A DNA stretch of 10,573 nucleotides from Acidimicrobiales bacterium. Its GTDB lineage: Bacteria; Actinomycetota; Acidimicrobiia; Acidimicrobiales; SHLQ01. Each line of letters starts with the position of its first letter. Position 1 is the first letter of the stretch. Location of the stretch: contig JABDJW010000031.1 of NCBI GenBank assembly GCA_013002375.1, positions 1 through 10,573 of the forward strand. Reading direction: 5' to 3'. The position numbers and the translations under genes are program-made. Positions 5,101 through 10,573 of this stretch are shown in pieces. The notes below the pieces were generated by a model. It ran no database searches. It had not been told where the DNA came from and saw only the letters and a list, made by a program, of their open reading frames with translations.

Positions 5101-6885
5101 CTAGTCGTCGAGCTGCAAGGCTGACACGAAGGCCTCTTGCGGCACCTCGACCCGGCCGATGTTCTTCATGCGCTTCTTGCCCGCCTTCTGCTTCTGGAGC
5201 AGCTTGTTCTTGCGGGTGATGTCGCCGCCGTACAGCTTGGCGGTGACGTCCTTTCGGTAGGCCTTGACCGTCTCGCGAGCGATGATCCGGCTGCTGATCG
5301 CAGCCTGGATCGGCACGTCGAACTGCTGGCGGGGGATGAGCTCCTTGAGCTTCGATGCCATCTTGTTGCCGTACTCGTACGCGCTGTCCTTGTGCACGAT
5401 CGAGCTGAAGGCGTCGACCGGATCGCCGTGCAGCAGGATGTCGACCTTCACCAGGTCGGCGCGTGCGTAGTCGTCGGCCTCGTAGTCGAGGCTGGCGTAA
5501 CCCTGGGTGCGTGACTTCAGCTGATCGAAGAAGTCGATCACCACTTCGGCCAGCGGCATCCGGTAGCGCAGCTCGAGCCGCTCGGGCGAGAGGTACTCCA
5601 TCTTGATCATCTCGCCGCGACGGCTCTGGCACAGATCCATCACGGTGCCGGTGTAGTCCGACGGCGTCAGGACGCTGGCGATCAGGTACGGCTCCTCGAT
5701 GAAGTCGATCTTGGTGCTGTCGGGCATCTCGCTGGGATTGTCGACCTGCACGACGTCGCCATCGGATTTGTGCACTCGGTACTCGACCGACGGAGCGGTG
5801 GAGATCAGCGACAAACCGAATTCGCGCTCGAGTCGTTCGCGCACGATCTCCATGTGCAGCAGCCCCAGGTAGCCGCATCGGAACCCGTGGCCCAAGGCGC
5901 CTGACGTTTCGGGTTCGTAGGTGAACGAGCTGTCATTGAGGCTGAGCTTCTCGAGCGACTCGCGCAGCAGGGCGAACTCGTCGCCGTCGATGGGGTAGAG
6001 GCCGCTGAAGACCATGGGCTTGGGTTCGCGGTACCCGTCGAGGGCCTCGTCGGCGGGGTGGCGAGCGTCGGTGATCGTCTCACCGGAGCGGGCTTCGCCG
6101 ACATCCTTGATACCGGCGATGAGGTAGCCGACCTCGCCCGGTCCGAGTCGGTCGACCGGTTCGTTGTCCGGGGTGCGCACGCCGATCTCGTCGGCTTCGT
6201 GGTCGCGGTTGGCCTGCATGAAGCGGATCTTGGAGCGGGCCTCGAGCACGCCGTTCATCACTCGGACCGAGCTGACCACGCCGCGGTATTGATCGAAGTG
6301 GCTGTCGAAGATCAGTGACTGCAGCGGCGCGTCGGCGTCGCCGGCCGGTGGGGGAATGCGAGCGACGATCGCGTCCAGCACGGCCGGCACCCCTTCCCCG
6401 GTCTTGGCCGACATGCGCAGCACTTCCTCGGCCGGGATGCCGAGGACGTTCTCGATCTCCTCCGCGTAGCGGTCGGGATCGGCGGCCGGCAGATCGATCT
6501 TGTTGAGCACCGCGACGATTTCGAGGTCGTTTTCGAGGGCCAGGTAACAGTTGGCCAGCGTCTGGGCCTCGATGCCCTGGGCGGCATCGACCACCAGGAT
6601 GACGCCCTCGCACGCGGCAAGCGAGCGGGAGACCTCATACCCGAAATCGACATGACCGGGGGTGTCGATCAGGTTGATGACATGGCCGTTCCACTCGAGC
6701 CGGACGGATTGCAGCTTGATCGTGATGCCCCGCTCTCGCTCGATGTCCATCGAGTCGAGGTATTGGGCCCGCATGTCGCGGGCGTCGACCGCACCGCAGA
6801 GCTCGAGCATGCGGTCGGCCAGCGTCGACTTGCCATGGTCGATGTGGGCGATGATCGACGCGTTGCGTATTCGGGCGAGGTCCAT
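5101..6885 (-). CDS. lepA: Elongation factor 4 (translational GTPase LepA)
   Basis: The product has 594 residues, full length for LepA/EF4. This ribosome-associated GTPase resembles EF-G and acts in translation, with proposed roles in back-translocation and 30S biogenesis. The GTPase motifs are intact: AHIDHGKST (13-21), RGITIK (52-57), DTPGH (74-78), NKID (128-131) and SAK (159-161). The later blocks GFRCGYLGLLHMEIVRERLE and the LepA-specific basic C-terminal region KNKLLQKQKAGKKRMKNIG are present, separating it from EF-G and TypA. I start at the ATG at 6883-6885, as MDLARIRNASIIAHIDHGKS is the standard beginning. The longer in-frame start at 7032 would overlap hrcA head-on and adds a tail without homology. 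It is divergent from hrcA over a 63-base gap; no hemW gene lies beside it. Confidence 0.98.
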   Translation of the reverse strand: MDLARIRNASIIAHIDHGKSTLADRMLELCGAVDARDMRAQYLDSMDIERERGITIKLQSVRLEWNGHVINLIDTPGHVDFGYEVSRSLAACEGVILVVDAAQGIEAQTLANCYLALENDLEIVAVLNKIDLPAADPDRYAEEIENVLGIPAEEVLRMSAKTGEGVPAVLDAIVARIPPPAGDADAPLQSLIFDSHFDQYRGVVSSVRVMNGVLEARSKIRFMQANRDHEADEIGVRTPDNEPVDRLGPGEVGYLIAGIKDVGEARSGETITDARHPADEALDGYREPKPMVFSGLYPIDGDEFALLRESLEKLSLNDSSFTYEPETSGALGHGFRCGYLGLLHMEIVRERLEREFGLSLISTAPSVEYRVHKSDGDVVQVDNPSEMPDSTKIDFIEEPYLIASVLTPSDYTGTVMDLCQSRRGEMIKMEYLSPERLELRYRMPLAEVVIDFFDQLKSRTQGYASLDYEADDYARADLVKVDILLHGDPVDAFSSIVHKDSAYEYGNKMASKLKELIPRQQFDVPIQAAISSRIIARETVKAYRKDVTAKLYGGDITRKNKLLQKQKAGKKRMKNIGRVEVPQEAFVSALQLDD

Positions 6886-6897
6886 GAGCTTGTCCGC

Positions 6898-6903
6898 ACG
6901 GTA
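6898..6903 (-). promoter_or_regulatory. Candidate lepA -10 box (TACCGT)
   Basis: On the minus strand TACCGT fits TANNNT and ends 12 bases before the lepA ATG, implying a leader of only about 5 bases. No good -35 hexamer is seen 16-18 bases upstream. The region before the ATG (GCGGACAAGCTC) has no strong Shine-Dalgarno sequence, in keeping with a leaderless or very short-leader mRNA. Confidence 0.35.
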
Positions 6904-6932
6904 GCGGTCGCAGCAGCGGTTTCGGTCGTGGC

Positions 6933-6938
6933 TACACT
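6933..6938 (+). promoter_or_regulatory. Candidate hrcA -10 box (TACACT)
   Basis: TACACT fits the sigma-A -10 consensus and ends 10 bases before the hrcA ATG, so transcription would start 0-4 bases before the start codon. CGTTTGCACC before the ATG contains no Shine-Dalgarno sequence, which supports leaderless translation. The -35 region is not recognisable. Confidence 0.45.
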
Positions 6939-6940
6939 CG

Positions 6941-6966
6941 TTTGCACCATGCTCGACGAGCGCAAA
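6941..6966. promoter_or_regulatory. Degenerate CIRCE-like inverted repeat over the hrcA start (tentative)
   Basis: TTTGCAC at 6941-6947 and GCGCAAA at 6960-6966 form an imperfect inverted repeat that spans the hrcA start codon. Against the HrcA operator CIRCE (TTAGCACTC-N9-GAGTGCTAA), the right arm GAGCGCAAA matches 7 of 9, the left TTTGCACCA 6 of 9, and the spacer is 8, not 9. The position beside the -10 box suits autorepression, but the match is weak and part of it is coding sequence. Confidence 0.25.
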
Positions 6967-7953
6967 ACGGCAATATTGCAGGCTGTGGTCGAGGACTACA
7001 TCCAAACGGCGCAACCGGTTGGATCGAGTCATATCGCCAAGGCCCCGGGAGTGAACGTGTCACCGGCGACCGTTCGCAGTGAGATGGCCGCGCTCGAACA
7101 GGCCGGGTACCTCCATCAGCCCCACACGAGCGCCGGTCGTATCCCGACCGAGAAGGGGTACCGCTCCTTCGTCGATTCGATGATCGGCGAGGGCAAGAGC
7201 CCTGGGAAATTGGCCCGCGGTCAGGCGGCTGCGGTCCGCGAGTTCTTCGATCAGGCCCACGGCGAGCTCGAAGCCATGCTCAGCGATACCAGTCGACTGT
7301 TGTCGGGCCTCACCAACTACGCCGCGGTGGTTGTCGCCCCGGGGGTGGATGCGGCGGCGATTCGCAGCGTGCAGCTGGTCGATCTGGCGCCCCAGGTCGT
7401 CATGGTCGTGGCGGTCCTGGCCAACGGCGTGATCGAGAAGCACACGATAGAACTCGCCACCGAGGTCTCGGCCGAGGTCGTTGCTGACGCGGGCCGAGCG
7501 GTGGCCGACGCCTTTGTCGGGCAGACCCTGGGGTCACCGGTCTCGGTCGAGAGCCGTGCGCTCGGCACCGACGAGTTGATCGATGCCGCGATCGGCGCAC
7601 TGTCCGGACACGAGAGCAACGACATCGTCTTCGTCGACGGTCGTGACCGGGTGGCCCAGAGTTTCGAGGCGGTCGAACAGGTGCGCCACGTGCTCACCGT
7701 GCTCGAGCGCCAGCTCGTGGTGGTGTCGTTGCTGCGTGACGTGCTGGATCGGGGTCTGCAGATCGCGATCGGCAACGAGACCGGCGTCGAGACGCTGGCC
7801 GATTGCGCGCTGGTGGTCGCACCGTACGAAATCGGCGGCGAAACCGCGGGCACCATTGGTGTGCTCGGGCCTACCCGCATGGACTACTCGCAGGCTTTGG
7901 CTGCGGTGGCGGTGGTCAGCAACCAGCTGGGCCATAGGCTGACCGAGGGCTAG
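6949..7953 (+). CDS. hrcA: Heat-inducible transcription repressor HrcA
   Basis: The product has 334 residues, close to the family norm. HrcA represses chaperone operons by binding CIRCE operators and is itself kept active by GroEL. The N-terminal winged helix MLDERKTAILQAVVEDYIQT is followed by the most conserved block, VSPATVRSEMAALEQAGYL then QPHTSAGRIPTEKGYRSFVD (about residues 38-76). The central and C-terminal GAF-like dimerisation region follows, ending with ETAGTIGVLGPTRMDYSQAL, the conserved C-terminal signature. The start is the ATG at 6949, where homology begins; an in-frame extension back to 6652 is antisense to lepA. The gene leads a tight operon with dnaJ (26-base gap) and rsmE, so it probably controls its own chaperone gene. 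Confidence 0.97.
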   Translation: MLDERKTAILQAVVEDYIQTAQPVGSSHIAKAPGVNVSPATVRSEMAALEQAGYLHQPHTSAGRIPTEKGYRSFVDSMIGEGKSPGKLARGQAAAVREFFDQAHGELEAMLSDTSRLLSGLTNYAAVVVAPGVDAAAIRSVQLVDLAPQVVMVVAVLANGVIEKHTIELATEVSAEVVADAGRAVADAFVGQTLGSPVSVESRALGTDELIDAAIGALSGHESNDIVFVDGRDRVAQSFEAVEQVRHVLTVLERQLVVVSLLRDVLDRGLQIAIGNETGVETLADCALVVAPYEIGGETAGTIGVLGPTRMDYSQALAAVAVVSNQLGHRLTEG

Positions 7954-7979
7954 TCGCCCGCATCTCACCTCCTAGGGAT

Positions 7980-9101
7980 ATGGCAACCGATTACTACGAA
8001 CTGCTCGGCGTCAGTCGCCAGGCCACCGAAGCCGAGATCAAGAAGGCCTATCGCCGGCTGGCGCGCGAGTTGCACCCCGACGTCAACCAGGACGATCCCG
8101 CAGCCGAGAAGCGCTTCCAGGAGGTCTCGAACGCCTACGAGGTGCTGAGCGATCCGGACAAGCGCGGTCGCTATGACCGCTTCGGCCCCGAAGGCGTGTC
8201 GGGGATGGGTGGCATGGGCGATATGGGCGACGCCTTCGGCGGCGGTTTGGGCGATCTCTTCGACGCATTCTTCGGCGGCGCCGGTGGCGGTGGGCGCCAG
8301 GGCCGCGCCGGCCCCCGGGCGGGAGAGGATCTCGAAGCCGTGCTCGACCTCACGTTCGAAGAAGCCGTCTTCGGGGTGGAGAAATCGATCGATGTTCGCA
8401 CTGCAGTGCCGTGCCCGAAGTGCGAGGCCACCGGAGCGAAGAAGGGCACCTCGCCCGAGACCTGCCCCGAGTGCGAAGGTGCCGGCCAGGTGCGGCGGGT
8501 TCGGCAGTCCATTCTCGGCCAGATGGTGACCGCCACCGTGTGTCCCACCTGTAGCGGTCACGGTCAGCACATTCCCTCGCCGTGCGATGCCTGCCAAGGC
8601 GAGGGTCGGTCGATCGACGAGATGAGCTACACGGTCGAGGTTCCGGCCGGTGTCGACAACGGCTCTACCCTTCGCCTCACCGGTCGGGGCGCAGTCGGTC
8701 CTCGCGGTGGGCCGTTCGGCGATCTCTACGTCCGTACCCGGGTCGAACCGCATCCCCGGTTCGAGCGCGAAGGGCCGCATCTGCTGAGCCAGGTCCGTAT
8801 CGGGCTGGCCCAGGCCGCGTTGGGCACCCACATCCAGTTCGAGACGCTCGACGGCATCGAAGATCTGGTCATTCCACCCGGTACCCAGACCGGGCGGGTC
8901 TTCCGGCTCGGCCAACGGGGGGTTCCGTCGGTGCAGGGCCGGGGCCGCGGCGACCTCATCGTCGAGACGATCGTCGAGGTCCCCGCCAAGCTCAACAAGG
9001 CCCAGGCCGATCTCTTGCGGCAATACGCCGATGTCAGCGGCGAGTCGGTGGCTCCCGAAGACTCCGGACTACTGTCGAAGATCAAATCCGCTTTCCGCTA
9101 G
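7980..9101 (+). CDS. dnaJ: Chaperone DnaJ (type I, DnaJ2-like)
   Basis: The product has 373 residues with the full type I layout. The J domain (1-68) carries HPD at 32-34, the motif that stimulates DnaK ATPase. A Gly/Phe-rich region spans 71-115. The zinc-finger region has four Cys pairs at 145/148, 162/165, 188/191 and 202/205, and two substrate-binding beta domains follow. The first zinc repeat reads CPKCEATG, departing from CxxCxGxG at one Gly; the other three are canonical. DnaJ delivers unfolded proteins to DnaK, and the hrcA-linked copy corresponds to DnaJ2 of actinobacteria. The ATG at 7980 begins the standard MATDYYELLGV; only AGGG, 2 bases away, resembles a ribosome binding site. The TAG stop shares its G with the GTG start of rsmE. 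Confidence 0.98.
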   Translation: MATDYYELLGVSRQATEAEIKKAYRRLARELHPDVNQDDPAAEKRFQEVSNAYEVLSDPDKRGRYDRFGPEGVSGMGGMGDMGDAFGGGLGDLFDAFFGGAGGGGRQGRAGPRAGEDLEAVLDLTFEEAVFGVEKSIDVRTAVPCPKCEATGAKKGTSPETCPECEGAGQVRRVRQSILGQMVTATVCPTCSGHGQHIPSPCDACQGEGRSIDEMSYTVEVPAGVDNGSTLRLTGRGAVGPRGGPFGDLYVRTRVEPHPRFEREGPHLLSQVRIGLAQAALGTHIQFETLDGIEDLVIPPGTQTGRVFRLGQRGVPSVQGRGRGDLIVETIVEVPAKLNKAQADLLRQYADVSGESVAPEDSGLLSKIKSAFR

Positions 9102-9793
9102 TGGACGCGACCTCGGGCCCCGATGGCCGCGGTGGGCCGCATGTCTTCGTCGGGAGCCTCGAGGCCCCCGTGTTGGACCCGGGCGATCACCACCATCTCG
9201 CCAAATCGCTCCGGCTCCGCGACGGTGACCCACTGACCCTCAGCGATGGTCGGGGGCACTGGTGTGCCGCCCGATTCGACGTCCGGCCCGAGGTCTGTTT
9301 GGAGGTCTTCATGGTGCCTGCGCTACCCCCGGTTGGTGTCGGGTTCGCGCTGGTCAAGGGATCCAAGCCCGAGTTGGTCGTGCAGAAGCTGACCGAGCTG
9401 GGGGTCGACGCCATTGCCGTGTTCGCCGCCGATCGCTCGGTGGTGCGGTGGGACGATGCCAGACAGGCCAAGAACCAGCGGCGACTCGAGATCGTGGCGC
9501 GCGAGGCTGCGATGCAATCGAGGAGGGTGCGGTTGCCCGAACTCCTCATCGGCGTCTCCTTTGTCGATCTCGCCGGCCGGCCCAGCGTGGCGCTGGCCGA
9601 TCCCGGCTCGGAGGAACCCGCGGGTGGACCAGCACCCTCCGATCCGGTCCGCTGGATCCTGATCGGGCCCGAAGGCGGCTGGACCGACGACGAGCGCCAA
9701 CGGTGCCCGCGCCGGGTATCGCTCGGGCCGACGATCCTCCGGGCCGAAACCGCCGCGATCGCCGCGGGAGTTCGCCTCACCAGCAACCGCTGA
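9101..9793 (+). CDS. rsmE: 16S rRNA (uracil(1498)-N(3))-methyltransferase RsmE
   Basis: The product has 230 residues. RsmE is a SPOUT (trefoil-knot) methyltransferase that uses S-adenosylmethionine to methylate U1498 in the decoding region of 16S rRNA. An N-terminal PUA-like domain (HVFVGS...DHHHLAKSLRLRDGDPLTLSDG, 14-50) is followed by KGSKPELVVQKLTELGVD (86-103), EAAMQSRRVRLPEL (135-148), and the knot motifs IGPEGGWTDDE (188-198) and SLGPTILRAETAAIAA (207-222), all diagnostic. The start is the GTG at 9101-9103, sharing one base with the dnaJ stop (TAGTG), so translation is likely coupled. The same reading frame is open further upstream inside dnaJ, but that part has no homology. It is the last gene of the hrcA operon, as in other actinobacteria. 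Confidence 0.95.
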   Translation: MDATSGPDGRGGPHVFVGSLEAPVLDPGDHHHLAKSLRLRDGDPLTLSDGRGHWCAARFDVRPEVCLEVFMVPALPPVGVGFALVKGSKPELVVQKLTELGVDAIAVFAADRSVVRWDDARQAKNQRRLEIVAREAAMQSRRVRLPELLIGVSFVDLAGRPSVALADPGSEEPAGGPAPSDPVRWILIGPEGGWTDDERQRCPRRVSLGPTILRAETAAIAAGVRLTSNR

Positions 9794-9823
9794 TCGCCCG
9801 CCGAATTCCCATCGGGTTGTCGC

Positions 9824-9857
9824 GCGCACGGTGGGGATGCGAACCCCGAGCGTGCGC
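9824..9857 (+). terminator. GC-rich hairpin after rsmE, probable terminator
   Basis: GCGCACG (9824-9830) pairs perfectly with CGTGCGC (9851-9857). Inside, GGGG (9833-9836) pairs with CCCC (9844-9847) around a 7-base loop, with a small internal loop between the two stems. It starts 30 bases after the rsmE stop and upstream of the next promoter. No T tract follows, which is common for terminators in high-GC actinobacteria; it could instead be a protein-binding palindrome. Confidence 0.5.
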
Positions 9858-9879
9858 CCGATCGTGTGCCCGATCGTGT
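9856..9879. repeat. Perfect 12-bp tandem direct repeat before the bldD promoter
   Basis: GCCCGATCGTGT occurs twice back to back (9856-9867 and 9868-9879). It begins at the 3' arm of the rsmE hairpin and ends 10 bases before the proposed -35 of the bldD promoter, a position where an activator or repressor could bind. The core CGATCG is itself a palindrome. Confidence 0.7.
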
Positions 9880-9889
9880 GACAGGCAAT

Positions 9890-9918
9890 TTGGTGCCCCC
9901 TGGGCAATCCGCTACGGT
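9890..9918 (+). promoter_or_regulatory. Candidate sigma-A promoter for the bldD orthologue
   Basis: TTGGTG (9890-9895) and TACGGT (9913-9918) are separated by exactly 17 bases and keep the most conserved positions of TTGACA and TATAAT. Transcription would start near 9925, giving a leader of about 138 bases before the ATG at 10063. A perfect palindrome, GGTCGCGACC (9916-9925), covers the presumed start site and could be an operator. Confidence 0.5.
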
Positions 9919-9923
9919 CGCGA

Positions 9924-10021
9924 CCACGCTCCGTGTGGCCTTGGATTCGGTTGGTGGTATCTCTCTGATCGGGCGGGACCGAAGCTGACGCGAAGTGGGG
10001 CTGGCGACCCAAGCCAGTTCC
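9924..10021 (+). other. Foldable 5' leader of the bldD orthologue
   Basis: Three stems can form in series in the presumed transcript. The first is 9924-9929 with 9933-9938 (6 pairs, one G-U, loop TCC). The second is TTCGGTT at 9946-9952 with GACCGAA at 9978-9984 (7 pairs, one G-U). The third is GGGCTGGC at 9999-10006 with GCCAGTTC at 10014-10021 (8 pairs, two G-U). AGGGA at 10054-10058 is the ribosome binding site, outside the stems. I compared it by eye with the GEMM cyclic-di-GMP, ydaO cyclic-di-AMP and TPP riboswitch cores and saw no match. The stems may be chance in GC-rich sequence. Confidence 0.35.
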
Positions 10022-10062
10022 TTCAACCATCTCACTTGTTGCCAGGAACGCACAGGGACCAC

Positions 10063-10573
10063 ATGACTATGTCGACGAACGAAAACGGCAGCGATCCGTA
10101 CAGCCAGAAAGTCGGCGACCGGCTGCGAGCGATCCGGCGCCAGAAGCGGCTCTCGCTGCAAGAGGTCGAGGCGACCTCCGAGCAGGAGTTCAAGGCCTCG
10201 GTGCTCGGCGCCTATGAGCGCGGCGAGCGTGCCATTTCGGTGCCGCGGCTGCAACGGCTGGCCCGCTTCTACAACGTGCCGGTCGATCAACTCCTGCCCC
10301 AGGAGGACATTCCCGATTTCGGTGTGGATGCCGAGCCCTCGATCGACCTCAGCGATCGGTCCGAACGTCAGCCGATCTCGGTCACGATCGATCTCACCCG
10401 GCTCGATGAACTGTCGGGGCCCGAGGCCGACATGCTCAATCGGTACCTGCAAATGGTGCAGGTGCAGCGGCAGGACTTCAACGGACGGGTGCTCACGATC
10501 CGACGCGACGATCTGCAAGCGCTGGCCGCCATCCTCGGCACCGGCGTCGAAGGCGCCGCGCCCCGTCTGGAAG
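10063..10573 (+). CDS. bldD: BldD-family transcriptional regulator, cyclic-di-GMP binding type (3' end missing)
   Basis: The window contains 170 codons, most of the protein; the end is cut off. Residues 12-78 are an XRE-type helix-turn-helix domain with KVGDRLRAIRRQKRLSLQEV, VLGAYERGERAISVPRLQRL and ARFYNVPVDQLLP, closely following Streptomyces BldD. After an acidic linker, the C-terminal domain begins VTIDLTRLDEL and contains RQDFNGRVLTIRRDD (136-150). In BldD the corresponding RGD-x8-RQDD binds cyclic-di-GMP, which drives dimerisation and repression of development genes. R136, D138, R147 and D150 are all kept here; the Gly and Gln between them are replaced by Gln and Arg. I prefer the ATG at 10063, 4 bases after AGGGA; a second ATG at 10069 is possible. 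It stands alone after a terminator-like hairpin, with its own promoter. Confidence 0.9.
   Translation, partial: MTMSTNENGSDPYSQKVGDRLRAIRRQKRLSLQEVEATSEQEFKASVLGAYERGERAISVPRLQRLARFYNVPVDQLLPQEDIPDFGVDAEPSIDLSDRSERQPISVTIDLTRLDELSGPEADMLNRYLQMVQVQRQDFNGRVLTIRRDDLQALAAILGTGVEGAAPRLE

Noticed and set aside
3309..5219. A 636-codon open frame on the + strand
   Set aside because: It is antisense to the nuclease and DUF3152 genes and reaches the end of lepA. Its translation is Arg/Gly-rich without domains, whereas the minus-strand frames show clear families. It is a GC-rich shadow frame.
6652..6948. N-terminal extension of hrcA by 99 codons
   Set aside because: It is antisense to lepA, lacks homology, and HrcA proteins begin at the MLDERK-type sequence at 6949.
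9919..10062. Known cyclic-di-GMP (GEMM) or cyclic-di-AMP (ydaO) riboswitch
   Set aside because: The conserved core sequences I know for these classes are not present; only generic stems can be drawn.
9187..10518. A 443-codon open frame on the minus strand across rsmE and bldD
   Set aside because: It spans two well-supported + strand genes and the terminator and promoter between them; it is a shadow frame.

Overview
The window is GC-rich and gene-dense, with GTG starts, overlapping stop/start codons and an actinobacterial gene set: a BldD orthologue, an F420-type luciferase-like oxidoreductase, a DUF3152 protein and an hrcA-dnaJ-rsmE operon. The order holA, rpsT, lepA, hrcA, dnaJ, rsmE is a compact version of the arrangement known from Mycobacterium and Streptomyces. 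I infer an actinobacterium, possibly of the Acidimicrobiia (Ilumatobacter-like). That class assignment is an impression from protein style and not a database result.

Layout. Positions 1-86 hold the 3' end of a + strand gene, probably holA. It runs tail to tail into rpsT (S20) on the minus strand. A minus-strand operon follows (read from 2848 down to 483): an F420-dependent LLM oxidoreductase, a GNAT acetyltransferase overlapping it by 4 bases, and yaaA 9 bases further on. Positions 2849-4142 form an accessory island: one gene for a wHTH plus DUF559 (Vsr-like) nuclease protein, flanked by palindromic repeats of a single family in opposite orientation. Then come a membrane-anchored DUF3152 zinc-metalloprotease-like protein and lepA, both on the minus strand. 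LepA diverges from the + strand operon hrcA-dnaJ-rsmE across 63 bases. After a strong hairpin and a plausible sigma-A promoter, a leader of about 140 bases that can fold precedes a BldD orthologue, which runs off the end of the window.

How the genes fit together. Most of the window is core biology: replication (holA), ribosome and translation (rpsT, lepA, rsmE), protein-folding stress (hrcA, dnaJ) and oxidative stress (yaaA). Two parts deserve attention. One is the nuclease gene at 2964-3872: outward ends of the shared repeats, TCTGGCGAGGATT and its complement, bracket a unit of about 1.13 kb like terminal inverted repeats. The other is the BldD orthologue, which keeps all four key residues of the cyclic-di-GMP signature RxD-x8-RxxD and sits behind a foldable leader. 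No rRNA, tRNA, CRISPR array or classical insertion sequence was seen.
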